A DNA stretch of 28,659 nt from Bacillota bacterium (GCA_023411715.1 JAEYOM010000021.1:1-28659); one strand, 5' to 3'. Shown: positions 15,953 to 24,815, counted from the first letter of the stretch. Numbers and translations: made by a program. The notes: generated from the sequence alone by a model not told the origin.

Positions 15953-16789
15953 GTGAACAACAAAAAAGTTAAGAATACCATATTGCACATTCCTGTACTA
16001 ATCATATTAACTTTCATTGCCCTTATTATTCTTGTACCGATTTTGTGGATGTTTATCAGCTCATTTAAGCCACAGCGTGAGATTATTTCTTACCCCCCAA
16101 CCTTTTTTGCGGAGCAGTTTACACTGGAGAATTTCATCAGGCTGGCCAAAAGAGTAAAAATATTATATTTTATCAAGAACTCAATCATATACGCATTGAT
16201 GTCAACTGTGCCGTCCGTATTAATTTGCTCGATTGCCGGGTATGCATTTGCAAGGTATAATTTCAAAGGAAGAAACATTCTTTTTATTCTTGTACTGGCG
16301 ACGATGATGATACCATTCCAGGTAATTATGATTCCGCTCTTCCTTATCGTCAGCAACCTAAATATGTACGATACGTATTGGGGGCTCATTCTTCCCAAGA
16401 TAGCGGCTGCAATCTCCATTTTCATGATGCGGTCTGCATTTGCTGGATTGCCGAAAGAGCTTGAGGAGGCGGGCAGGATTGACGGAGAATCGGAGTTTGG
16501 AATATTTTGGAAGATAATGCTTCCTCAGGTTAAGGCAACATTCGTTACTTTGGTGGTTCTTGGAGTAAACGGGGCATGGAACGACCTTATGTGGCCGCTG
16601 CTAATCACAGGCGACATGAAAATGAGAACACTTTCAAACGGTATTGCGATGTTTGTCGGTACTGATACTTCGGAGCATGGTCCCGCATTTGCAGGAGCCT
16701 TCATTTCGATACTTCCCATGCTGTTACTTTATATATTCGGTCAGAGGTACTTTGTAGAAGGCACAGTTACAAGCGGCCTTAAGGGCTGA
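15953..16789 (+). CDS. ABC sugar permease, MalG/UgpE type
   Basis: GTG start at 15953 after AGGAGG; 278 residues with six predicted membrane helices. The N-terminus (LWMFISSFKPQREIISYPP) and the EAA loop (EEAGRIDGESEFGIFWKIML) are those of MalG-type partners. It begins 16 bases after its MalF-type partner, so the two are surely co-translated. A hydrolase gene begins 18 bases after the stop with its own AGGAGGAG, tying uptake to the hydrolase series. Confidence 0.93.
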   Translation: MNNKKVKNTILHIPVLIILTFIALIILVPILWMFISSFKPQREIISYPPTFFAEQFTLENFIRLAKRVKILYFIKNSIIYALMSTVPSVLICSIAGYAFARYNFKGRNILFILVLATMMIPFQVIMIPLFLIVSNLNMYDTYWGLILPKIAAAISIFMMRSAFAGLPKELEEAGRIDGESEFGIFWKIMLPQVKATFVTLVVLGVNGAWNDLMWPLLITGDMKMRTLSNGIAMFVGTDTSEHGPAFAGAFISILPMLLLYIFGQRYFVEGTVTSGLKG

Positions 16790-16807
16790 TGTACAGGAGG
16801 AGTCAGA

Positions 16808-18505
16808 ATGTCTTTATCTCATAAGGTATTACTTGATACGGATCGGGAACTGTTTCTGTATTATCCCGGAAATAAAAACCGGACACCGTTCAAAATATGC
16901 AGTATAACATTTCTGCTCGATAAGTGCAGTGAAGATGATGTAAAGAAACTACTGGACCAGTGCGGCCTGGCCGATTTTGCCGATAAAAACGGGATTATTC
17001 TTTCATTTCCCGTTCCGGACGGACACGGTTGGAATTATAAATTGAATCCTGGTGAAGCGGATGACGTTTCGGCATTCTGCAGGTTCCAGGATGTAATGTC
17101 GAAACCGGATGATCTTCCGCTCGAGACAGAGCCGACAGGCATACCGACCCTGCAGGCAATGCTGAACACCTGGCATCCGATGAATGATACTAAATATCTC
17201 ATTGGCGTCGGTACTGGTGCATCAATGGCATACACGCTTGCCGCGTGTTATCCTGATAATATTGCGGCGGTGCTTGCCGTCGGCGGGGAGCTTGACGAGG
17301 GAGTTCTTGAGAAAGCGGTATATTCGCCCGTACCAATATGCATAACGGCAGGGGGTAAGAAGGCGACAGATTATTTCATTAAAGCAAATAAAGCCGAGAA
17401 AAAAGATTCCAATATTCAAAGAGACATTTATGAGAGCCGTGTAAACCCATTGCAGTGTGTAGTACTTGACCATACTTATACGGAGCTGTCCGCTGAACTT
17501 ATCATCAAGGTATGGAGCAAGATGTTTAAAAAGGTAAGGCGGCCGAACACAGGCGCGCACGGAGACTGTGAACCGCGTATGGATATAGATACGGCCGGTT
17601 TTGAGTATTTCATCGAGGACGGACGGCTGGACGGCAAGCTGCATACATGGTTTACGCATGTACCATCCTATGCCAGGAATGGGTCGGATAAAAAGCTCCC
17701 GATCATGATGTTTTTCCACGGAGGCTCGGACAATCCTGCTGAAGCAGCCGAGATGAGCAAGTTCCATGAACTTGGGGAAAAAGAGGGCTTTATAACAGTG
17801 TATCCATGGGGTACCAACAGGTGCGGGTGGAATAGCGGCATGCTTCCCGGTCTTGAGGATGATGTGGGATTTATCGCCGCTCTTATAAAATACATGATCG
17901 AAAACTACCCGGTTGATCCGGAAAGAGTATACCTGTCAGGCTTCTCGAACGGAGCTGCGCAAGCGCAGGCTGTAGCGCTTGTCCATCCGGAACTGATAGC
18001 GGCAATCTGCCATATTGATTCCAACTGGCCCGGAGATCGTTTCCACGCAAGCAAAGTCGATTGGCGCGATATCATTCCGTTTGATATTGGTATGAAAAGG
18101 AAAAGGGAATATGATTATCGTATACCCGTGTGGTATACTTATGGTTCCCGCGAGCCTTCCTATCCTGTCTATAATGGCTGCACGCAGCAGCACCAGTATG
18201 ACTTCTGGAAAATGTACAATAATATAGAGATAAAGCCAACGCCCGGCAGAGAAAATCCGGATCCTACAGGTTGTGGTGTTAAGGGCGACAAATCCGAACT
18301 GATCATACCTTCTAAAAGGCACCCTCATCATGAGTATGACGTACAGTGCTTCTATTCCAGAGACAGTACGCCCCTAAATCTCTATAATTATGTAATCATG
18401 CGTGAAAAGGGGCATGATGTGGCTCAGATGGATCCAGCCCTCGGATGGGATTTTGTTAAGCAATTCAAGAGAAATAATGACGGTAGTCTGGGATTTGTTA
18501 AATAA
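16808..18505 (+). CDS. Tandem alpha/beta-hydrolase esterase (PHB depolymerase/feruloyl-esterase-like C-half)
   Basis: 565 residues, no signal peptide. The C-terminal half (from ~residue 275) matches the LpqC/polyhydroxybutyrate-depolymerase and CE1-like esterase group: oxyanion region MFFHGGSD, GFITVYPWG, and the nucleophile elbow GFSNG with Ser380. The N-terminal half has a shorter hydrolase-like pattern in which the corresponding elbow reads GVGTGA (residues 133-138), with Gly135 where Ser would be expected, so it probably has no catalytic Ser. The two halves have similar surroundings (MAYTLAACYPDNIAAV and AQAVALVHPELIAAI), suggesting an old internal duplication. Cytoplasmic removal of acyl or feruloyl groups from an imported substrate is the likely role. 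Starts 18 bases after the permease gene. Confidence 0.82.
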   Translation: MSLSHKVLLDTDRELFLYYPGNKNRTPFKICSITFLLDKCSEDDVKKLLDQCGLADFADKNGIILSFPVPDGHGWNYKLNPGEADDVSAFCRFQDVMSKPDDLPLETEPTGIPTLQAMLNTWHPMNDTKYLIGVGTGASMAYTLAACYPDNIAAVLAVGGELDEGVLEKAVYSPVPICITAGGKKATDYFIKANKAEKKDSNIQRDIYESRVNPLQCVVLDHTYTELSAELIIKVWSKMFKKVRRPNTGAHGDCEPRMDIDTAGFEYFIEDGRLDGKLHTWFTHVPSYARNGSDKKLPIMMFFHGGSDNPAEAAEMSKFHELGEKEGFITVYPWGTNRCGWNSGMLPGLEDDVGFIAALIKYMIENYPVDPERVYLSGFSNGAAQAQAVALVHPELIAAICHIDSNWPGDRFHASKVDWRDIIPFDIGMKRKREYDYRIPVWYTYGSREPSYPVYNGCTQQHQYDFWKMYNNIEIKPTPGRENPDPTGCGVKGDKSELIIPSKRHPHHEYDVQCFYSRDSTPLNLYNYVIMREKGHDVAQMDPALGWDFVKQFKRNNDGSLGFVK

Positions 18506-18521
18506 AAGGAGAAGAGTTTTT

Positions 18522-19679
18522 ATGGCATATAGATTCAGCGATAACGAGGCCATGCATACGGACGCATTGTTTTTCAATGCAGTCAATCTTAAAATGCAGC
18601 TTTTTACGGGCAGCGACGGCAATGTGGGGCCCAGGCATACGCGTGAATACCCCGGGGTTAAAATAGAGGACAACGGAGACGTTACGTTCTGCATATATGC
18701 GCCGGATGCGAAGATAGCCGCCGTAGCAGGATTTCCGGGCTCGGCGATGACGGACAAAAAGCATTATATGAAAATGGATACGGAAGGCTATTGGCGTGTC
18801 ACAGTCAGTGGTATTCCGGCGGGCTATCATTACCACGAATATTTTATAGACGGTACTTGTGTTATTAATCCGCAGGCTCCTGTCGGCTATGGTTCTCACA
18901 AAGCGGTAAATTTTTTCGATTTGCCTGAGGAAAACGATTTTTACTCGCTTAAGGATGTTCCGCACGGCACGCTGCGCGTTGAGCATTTTTATTCGTCTGT
19001 GACGGGAAAAACAAGGAATTGTTGGGTATATACTCCACCCAGGTATGATGATGATATTGAAAAAAAATATCCTGTGCTTTATTTGCAGCACGGCGGCGGG
19101 GAGACAGAGACCGGATGGGTATGGCAGGGAAAAGTAAACTACATCATGGATAATCTGCTCGCTGATGGGAATTGCCGTGAAATGATCATTGTCATGAACT
19201 GCCTGTATTGTGTAAATGATCAGAAAAATGAAGAGTTCCTCGCAGGCGATTTTGATTCAATGCTCATAAAGGACTGTATCCCCTACATTGAAAAGAAGTT
19301 CAGGGTCGCAGAGGGCGATCAGAACAGGGCTATGGCCGGACTTTCAATGGGAAGCTATCACACGACCATGACGACGATGCGGCATCTGGGTTACTTCCCG
19401 TATATAGGCATATTCAGCGGTACGCTGCAAAGACGTTGGTATTGTAATTTCGATTACTATAAAAATTTTGAGGATCCGGAAGCATTCAATGAGAAAGTAA
19501 AGCTGTTATTTTTCGGATACGGCGAGCAGGAAGACAGGATTGTCAACGGACTCGGAAAAGACCTTGAAAGGTTCGACGAGACCGGGATAAAATATATAAA
19601 ATTTACATGCCCCGGTTACCATGAATGGACAGTATGGAGAAAATGCCTGGAGAAATATGTAAGACTTATATTCAGGTAA
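18522..19679 (+). CDS. CE1/esterase D-like esterase with N-terminal E-set (CBM48-like) domain
   Basis: The start at 18522 follows AAAGGAGAAGAG; the in-frame ATG at 18402 lies inside the previous gene. 385 residues, no signal peptide. Residues ~45-135 form an early-set immunoglobulin-like domain (VTFCIYAPDAKIAAVAGFPG; YWRVTVSGIPAGYHYHEYFI) as in feruloyl esterases of the Fae1/IroE type. The C-terminal domain is an esterase D-like alpha/beta hydrolase: LYLQHGGGE oxyanion strand, nucleophile GLSMG (Ser275) and His367 (GYHEW), with an acid around 335-338 (GEQED). In this family the domains together deacylate xylooligosaccharides or siderophore esters. It sits second in the hydrolase series, 16 bases from its neighbour. 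Confidence 0.88.
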   Translation: MAYRFSDNEAMHTDALFFNAVNLKMQLFTGSDGNVGPRHTREYPGVKIEDNGDVTFCIYAPDAKIAAVAGFPGSAMTDKKHYMKMDTEGYWRVTVSGIPAGYHYHEYFIDGTCVINPQAPVGYGSHKAVNFFDLPEENDFYSLKDVPHGTLRVEHFYSSVTGKTRNCWVYTPPRYDDDIEKKYPVLYLQHGGGETETGWVWQGKVNYIMDNLLADGNCREMIIVMNCLYCVNDQKNEEFLAGDFDSMLIKDCIPYIEKKFRVAEGDQNRAMAGLSMGSYHTTMTTMRHLGYFPYIGIFSGTLQRRWYCNFDYYKNFEDPEAFNEKVKLLFFGYGEQEDRIVNGLGKDLERFDETGIKYIKFTCPGYHEWTVWRKCLEKYVRLIFR

Positions 19680-19691
19680 AGGAGATGGACC

Positions 19692-20552
19692 ATGGCGATA
19701 ATGAGATATAACTTCCTGTCGGAGGTATTGAGCCTAAGCATTGACGTAACAATAACATACCCCTCGGGAATGTTCACCTATAGCAACAAAGACGGTAAGA
19801 AGGAAGGCAGGCAGGGGCAGAATAAAATACCATACAGCGAGGGTATGAAGCTGCAGACTGTTTATATACTCCATGGCGGCAGCGATGATGATACATTGCC
19901 TGCAAGATATACAAACCTTGAAAGGTATGCCGAAAGAAACTGTGTCATGACTGTCACGGCACAGGTCAAGGACAGCTTTTACATGGACACGGCATATGGA
20001 TACAATTATTTTACGTTTATAACCGAAGAACTCCCGACCGTCATCAGGTCGCTTTTCGCGTCATCGCCGGCTAGGGAGGACAACTTCGTTATAGGCTTCG
20101 CAATGGGCGGCAACGGCGCGCTTGCGCTGGCGATGAGAAGGCCCGACCTCTATTCGGCTGTCGTAGACCTGTCCGGAGGAATCGGCTGCAGCATAGATAC
20201 GGAGTACTTCTTGGAGGAACTTAAGACCATAAAGATGACCAGGCTGCAAAGTACGTTCGGAGACCTTGAAAAAATAAGGGGCAGCGAGTATGACCTCGGA
20301 TATTATGCAAAAAAGAATATGGAGGAAAAGGTCGATATGCCGAAGCTTTTCATGGCTGTCGGAGAAAACGACTTTATAAGGGATGTCGTCAGAAAGGACA
20401 GGGATGCGCTCAGAATGCTCGGCTACGATTTTCATTATGAAGAGGCTCCAGGACTGGGCCATGAATGGGATTTCTGGGACAACTATTTCAGGAAAGCGCT
20501 TGATGAATGGCTCCCGCTTAAGCGGAGGCCGGTAGGAGGTATATATGTCTAA
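19692..20552 (+). CDS. Esterase D-like protein lacking the catalytic serine
   Basis: 286 residues with AAAGGAGA just before the ATG. Overall it matches small acetylxylan/tributyrin-type CE1 esterases: VYILHGGSDD oxyanion strand, nucleophile elbow, GENDF (Asp227) and GLGHEWDFWD (His257). However the elbow reads GFAMGGNGA: residue 137 is Ala, encoded GCA, where active relatives have Ser (GFSMGG or GLSMGG). The rest of the fold and the other two triad members are preserved and the frame is intact, so it looks selected rather than decayed. It may be a binding or regulatory pseudo-enzyme, or use another mechanism. It overlaps the following gene by eight bases (ATGTCTAA), so translation is coupled. 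Confidence 0.85.
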   Translation: MAIMRYNFLSEVLSLSIDVTITYPSGMFTYSNKDGKKEGRQGQNKIPYSEGMKLQTVYILHGGSDDDTLPARYTNLERYAERNCVMTVTAQVKDSFYMDTAYGYNYFTFITEELPTVIRSLFASSPAREDNFVIGFAMGGNGALALAMRRPDLYSAVVDLSGGIGCSIDTEYFLEELKTIKMTRLQSTFGDLEKIRGSEYDLGYYAKKNMEEKVDMPKLFMAVGENDFIRDVVRKDRDALRMLGYDFHYEEAPGLGHEWDFWDNYFRKALDEWLPLKRRPVGGIYV

Positions 20553-21717
20553 TTTTACTGATTTGGATAAGCTGCTGCAGAGCTTTGTCGACGGAGGGCT
20601 GCCCGGATGCGCACTCCAGATCGCACAGAGGGGCAGGACGATTTATGAGGGATATTTTGGCTGTGCAGATATCGAAACAAAAGCACCTGTGACAAACAGG
20701 TCCGTCTTCCGTATGGCGTCCATGTCTAAAATCCCGCTTTACACGACGCTTATGATGCTTTATGAACGCGGCATGTTCCTGTTGAACGACCCTATTTACA
20801 AGTATTTTCCTGAGTGGAAGGAAGCCAGGAAATTCGTAAAGGATCCCAGCGGTTACGTGAAGGCGGTACCGACGGACGGCCCGATTACGATCCGCGATAT
20901 CCTTTCCATGAAGTGCGGGCTTCCGTACTGCAACTTCCCAGGCAAAACTGAAAACCGCACTCTCCAGGCCATGCAGAAATACATGCAGCCATTGTGGGAC
21001 AGAGGTCACTTTACAAACCGCGAGCAGATTGCCGCCATGTCTCAGGTACCGCTGGCGTTCGAGCCCGGCACGCATTGGGTCTACGGTTTTTCAAGCGAAT
21101 TTGCGGCAGGACTTATCGAAGCATTGTGCGGCAAGTCGGTCGATGATGTATTTCAGGAGCTTTTATTTGATCCGCTTGGAATGGACGATACTCGTTCGCA
21201 TTATTTCGGCGATATCCCTGAACGTATGGTCAGATTGTATCAGAAGGCTCCTGATGGCAAGCTGATGCCCGGCGCCACAGTTCTGGATGAGAAGCACAAA
21301 CCCGGTCCTGAACATGAAGCCGGCTGGGCGCGGTTATTCTCCACTGTAAATGACTATACGAGGATAATGCAGATGCTGGCAAACGGCGGCGTATTTGACG
21401 GTGTCCGGATCATGGGACGCAAGACAATTGATCTCATGCGTACAAACGGCCTCAACGACATACAGCAGAAGGATTACGACAATGTTTATGAAGCCGGCTA
21501 CGGATATGGTTACGGTGTACGCACTCTGATTGACAAACAAAAGGGCAACCATAACGGTTCGCTTGGTTCGTTCGGCTGGACCGGAGGTTTTGGTACCTGG
21601 TGCGAGGCAGACCCCGAAGACGGAGTCTCTATCGTTTACATGCACAATATGATTCCGAGCGGAGAAGTCTACTATCATCTGCGTATGCGCAATGCCGCTT
21701 ACGGCTGTATTAAATAA
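20545..21717 (+). CDS. Beta-lactamase-fold serine hydrolase (class C/EstB-like), copy 1
   Basis: 390 residues, start eight bases inside the preceding gene with TAGGAGG upstream. SxxK nucleophile motif is Ser59-Met-Ser-Lys62, the catalytic Tyr is probably Tyr180 (WVYGFSSE), and GWTGGFGTW near residues 344-352 corresponds to the KTG position, with Trp in place of Lys as in EstB-type esterases. No signal peptide, unlike true beta-lactamases and penicillin-binding proteins, so a cytoplasmic esterase acting on small ester substrates fits better. The next gene is a clear paralogue. Confidence 0.88.
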   Translation: MSNFTDLDKLLQSFVDGGLPGCALQIAQRGRTIYEGYFGCADIETKAPVTNRSVFRMASMSKIPLYTTLMMLYERGMFLLNDPIYKYFPEWKEARKFVKDPSGYVKAVPTDGPITIRDILSMKCGLPYCNFPGKTENRTLQAMQKYMQPLWDRGHFTNREQIAAMSQVPLAFEPGTHWVYGFSSEFAAGLIEALCGKSVDDVFQELLFDPLGMDDTRSHYFGDIPERMVRLYQKAPDGKLMPGATVLDEKHKPGPEHEAGWARLFSTVNDYTRIMQMLANGGVFDGVRIMGRKTIDLMRTNGLNDIQQKDYDNVYEAGYGYGYGVRTLIDKQKGNHNGSLGSFGWTGGFGTWCEADPEDGVSIVYMHNMIPSGEVYYHLRMRNAAYGCIK

Positions 21718-21728
21718 GGAGGTAATCT

Positions 21729-22928
21729 ATGTCTGACTTCAAACATCTTGACGCACTTCTTCAGAAATACGTGGAAGACGGGCTGCCCGGCTGCTCGTGC
21801 ATTATAGCGAAAAAAGGAGAAATCCTCTATGAGAATTATTTCGGCTGGGCCGATATTGAAAACAAGAAACCACTGACTCGTGAAAATGTTTTCCGTCAGG
21901 CGTCGCTGACAAAGATCGCGATGTATACCGCGGCCATGATGCTTTATGAGCAGGGCAGGTTCCTTATGAGCGACCCGCTTTACGAGTATTTTCCCGAGTG
22001 GCGGAACTCTGTGAAGTTGGTATGCCGCGCAAACGGCGATACGGATATCGTACCGGTCGAGCATCCCATTACGGTCAAGAATATAATGAATATGACCTGC
22101 GGCCTGCCCTACGACATGATAATGGGCGATATGCCCGTGCAGCACCCGGTTTCGCAGTTAATGGCAAACGCAATGGCCCCGCTGCGTGAAAAAGGGTATT
22201 TCACGCTCCGCGAGCAGATAAAGGCTATTTCACAGGTACCTCTCATGTTTGAGCCCGGCTCCCGCTGGCTATACGGCTTTGCAAGCGAACTGACAGCAGG
22301 CCTTATTGAGGCGGTCAGTGGAAAACCGGCAGAACTCGTCATCAAGGAGATGCTTTTCGAACCGCTCGGTATGGAAAGCTCCGCTAATTTCACCTTTGGA
22401 GATATAACCGAGAGGCTGGTCGGAAATTATTACCTTAAGCCCGGCAAGCAGCTCGGAGATCCGGACGCCCTGATGATTCCACCTGCAGAGCATGACGCTA
22501 AATTTATCGGTCCGCTCGGAACAGTGCCCGGCTTCTCACGCGTTATTACCAACTGCTGGGATTATACCAAGTTTATGCAAATGCTTGCAAACGGAGGAGC
22601 CTGCAACGGTAAACAGATTATGGGCAGAAAGACCATCGACCTTATGCGTACCAATACGCTGACTGATACAATGATACGAGAGGACCTCTCAAATTCCTAC
22701 CTGGCCGGGTATGGCTACGGATACGGCGTACGCACGATGATGGATCCTTACGGAGGCCAGCACAACGGTTCTGTCGGCGCATTCGGCTGGACCGGCGGAT
22801 CTGGTACATGGGCTGAAGCCGACCCATCGGAGGGTGTTTCGATTGTTTACATGCACAATTTGCAGCCGAACCTGGAAGAATATCACCATCTGCGCATGCG
22901 CGCAACAGCATATGGCTGCCTGGAATAA
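21729..22928 (+). CDS. Beta-lactamase-fold serine hydrolase (class C/EstB-like), copy 2
   Basis: 399 residues, AAGGAGG nine bases ahead of the start. Motifs align one to one with the gene before it: Ser59-Leu-Thr-Lys62, Tyr182 (WLYGFASE) and GWTGGSGTW. The N-termini are nearly superimposable (LDxLLQxxVxxGLPGC). By eye about half the residues are identical, so the two arose by tandem duplication and have since diverged, perhaps to accept different acyl groups. No signal peptide is present. The gap to its paralogue is 11 bases. Confidence 0.88.
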   Translation: MSDFKHLDALLQKYVEDGLPGCSCIIAKKGEILYENYFGWADIENKKPLTRENVFRQASLTKIAMYTAAMMLYEQGRFLMSDPLYEYFPEWRNSVKLVCRANGDTDIVPVEHPITVKNIMNMTCGLPYDMIMGDMPVQHPVSQLMANAMAPLREKGYFTLREQIKAISQVPLMFEPGSRWLYGFASELTAGLIEAVSGKPAELVIKEMLFEPLGMESSANFTFGDITERLVGNYYLKPGKQLGDPDALMIPPAEHDAKFIGPLGTVPGFSRVITNCWDYTKFMQMLANGGACNGKQIMGRKTIDLMRTNTLTDTMIREDLSNSYLAGYGYGYGVRTMMDPYGGQHNGSVGAFGWTGGSGTWAEADPSEGVSIVYMHNLQPNLEEYHHLRMRATAYGCLE

Positions 22929-22972
22929 GGAGTGGGACGTGACATTTTGATGCAAAGGACGGTCAAAGTTGT

Positions 22973-24535
22973 ATGAATGAAGGGGAGAAAGAAAAATTCA
23001 TGTACGATAAAAATCCGGGATCGGGCTCATCGGCATTCGAACATTGTACGCCGGAATCTGTGGGCGTCTCCAGTATGGTGGTCCTGAGGTGCCTGAAAGA
23101 GCTTGAAGCCTGCGGTACGGACATGCATGGGTTTGTCCTGTACCGGAAGGGCAAGATTATCGCAGAGACGAGCTGGAGGCCGTATGCCAAAGAAATACCC
23201 CACACGAACCATTCGATGGGTAAAAGTTATACTGCGGCGGCAATCGGTATCGCCTGCGGGGAAGGAATTTTAAGCCTGGAAGATAAACTGGCTGACATTT
23301 TTGCCGGGGAGCTTGATAGGTGGAGTATTCATCCGAGTCCGAAATTCCGCAGTATAAAGATAAAGCATCTGCTTTCCATGAGTGCGGGCATGGAACATAT
23401 GCCGCCATTAACAGACAACTGGATACTGGATTATCTCCGTTCTGAGCCGGTATACGAGCCGGGAAGTCATTTTCTCTACGATACAAGCGGATCGAGTCTC
23501 CTCGGTGCTATTATTGAGAAACGCTCAGGTATGGGGTTGAAGGAGTATCTGACCGATCGTATGTTCCGAAAAATAGGGATTGATTCCGAGAGGTTCATCT
23601 GGCTGAAATTCCCGAATGGATGTTATGCCGAACCCGGTACCTGCGCAACAGATGAGGACAATCTGCGCCTTGGTCTGTTGTACATGAACTACGGCTGCTG
23701 GAACGGAGAACAGATCATCCCCAGGGATTGGGTCGAGCAGGCTACATCTTTTCAGGTAAGCACTTCCGGCGAAATTGTAAAGGAAGCCAGGCAGGGCTAC
23801 GGTTATCAGCTATGGCTTTGCAGCACGCCTGAGACCTATCGCTTCGACGGCGGGCAAGGGCAGTACTGCGTATTTTCCCGAAGTTCGGGGCTGGTTGCTT
23901 CGCTTCACGAAGGGGCTTCAGTGCCTGAAATAGCACCCCGCGTGCTTGATATTCTTCTCGAAAACCTGTTCTCGGATGAACTGCCGGAAAGTCTGCCTGA
24001 GGATACTAAAGCCCAGCTTGAATTGTTGGAATATCTGGCCTCCCGGAGTGTGAGAAAATCGCCGGTATGCTGCGATTCCAAAACGTCACGAAAGTTCAGC
24101 GGCGTATATATTGTGCGGGAGGGAGACCCGAATCCGTGGATTGAGGTGTGTCCCGGAGGAGTAAATTTCTTCAGCCTTTTCTATGACAGATACGTCAATC
24201 CTGCTGTGAAAAAGATAGAGATCATAGCCGGGGATGATGAATGCCGTATTGTCCTCAATGACCGTTCAGTTTTTAGAGGACGGTTTGACGGGGAATTCAG
24301 GGTTTGTGACACGAAGAATGTTCTGCCGCTGCAAAAAACCTGCTGCAATGCCTATATGGAAGGAGACAAGCTTTGTATGGATCTTCGGTGGCTGAACGGC
24401 TGGTTCGGAATGAAAATGGAATTCACCCTTTCGGAGGATGGAAACCGTTTGGATATTGCTGTATACAAGGATACCCTGAACGAAATGAATCCCGTTAATA
24501 TCAGAAGGGGCTGGGCGCAGCGGATGATACGCTGA
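22973..24535 (+). CDS. Beta-lactamase-fold serine hydrolase with extra C-terminal domain
   Basis: 520 residues from the ATG at 22973 (AAAGGAC upstream). An ATG at 23000 with AAGGGGAG upstream is an equally possible start. The SxxK motif is Ser81-Met-Gly-Lys84 (NHSMGKSY), the second motif YDTSGSSLLGAIIE places Tyr169, and DGGQGQYCVF is the usual third-motif region of PenP-like class C serine hydrolases. Unlike the two preceding copies it continues for about 150 residues past the catalytic domain as a beta-rich domain (EFTLSEDGNRLDIAVYKD). No signal peptide is seen. It belongs to a different subfamily from the paralogous pair. Gap of 44 bases to its neighbour; a terminator follows. Confidence 0.85.
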   Translation: MNEGEKEKFMYDKNPGSGSSAFEHCTPESVGVSSMVVLRCLKELEACGTDMHGFVLYRKGKIIAETSWRPYAKEIPHTNHSMGKSYTAAAIGIACGEGILSLEDKLADIFAGELDRWSIHPSPKFRSIKIKHLLSMSAGMEHMPPLTDNWILDYLRSEPVYEPGSHFLYDTSGSSLLGAIIEKRSGMGLKEYLTDRMFRKIGIDSERFIWLKFPNGCYAEPGTCATDEDNLRLGLLYMNYGCWNGEQIIPRDWVEQATSFQVSTSGEIVKEARQGYGYQLWLCSTPETYRFDGGQGQYCVFSRSSGLVASLHEGASVPEIAPRVLDILLENLFSDELPESLPEDTKAQLELLEYLASRSVRKSPVCCDSKTSRKFSGVYIVREGDPNPWIEVCPGGVNFFSLFYDRYVNPAVKKIEIIAGDDECRIVLNDRSVFRGRFDGEFRVCDTKNVLPLQKTCCNAYMEGDKLCMDLRWLNGWFGMKMEFTLSEDGNRLDIAVYKDTLNEMNPVNIRRGWAQRMIR

Positions 24536-24580
24536 TTCCGGCCGCTGTATGTAGTGGTTCGGCTGTAAAAAATGTGCAAG

Positions 24581-24618
24581 AAACGGGCTGAAAAAGCGTA
24601 TTTTTCGGTCCGTTTTTT
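24581..24618 (+). terminator. Rho-independent terminator ending the hydrolase operon
   Basis: AAACGGGCTGAAAAA pairs with TTTTTCGGTCCGTTT with two non-canonical positions and a short GCGTA loop, followed by further T residues. It lies 46 bases after the last hydrolase stop codon. Confidence 0.75.
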
Positions 24619-24751
24619 GGAGCATTTTATAGATAACATCAGGATTTCGGAGTCCATGCCAGAGGGGAGGGAATGCTATTTTCACCTAAGGCTAAGGGAG
24701 ACATAATTGCTTAAATTCGGTAAACTAAAAAATATTATAAGGTGTAAAACA

Positions 24752-24780
24752 TTGACATTGTTTTTATAAGGGGTTATTAT
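24752..24780 (+). promoter_or_regulatory. Sigma-A promoter of the second LacI gene
   Basis: TTGACA (24752-24757) and TATTAT (24775-24780) with a 17-base spacer, 36 bases before the chosen start codon. No GCTAAAACG box is seen at this promoter. Confidence 0.7.
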
Positions 24781-24815
24781 TAGTGACATAAGTAATGCAG
24801 TTGGAGAAATATGAC

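Noticed and set aside
20518..21075. Minus-strand open frame of 185 codons over the first beta-lactamase-fold gene
   Set aside because: Antisense to a gene with intact SxxK motif; repeated Arg/His-rich composition is typical of shadow frames.
20545..22928. Beta-lactamase-fold pair as antibiotic-resistance enzymes
   Set aside because: No signal peptide, a WTG rather than KTG third motif, and an operon context of sugar uptake and esterases point to EstB-like esterases.
24673..24714. Thirteen-codon open frame (MLFSPKAKGDIIA) with a GGGGAGGG site before the second LacI promoter
   Set aside because: The ribosome-like site is good, but the frame lies between a terminator and the next promoter with no promoter of its own and no sign of being a leader peptide for a following gene.
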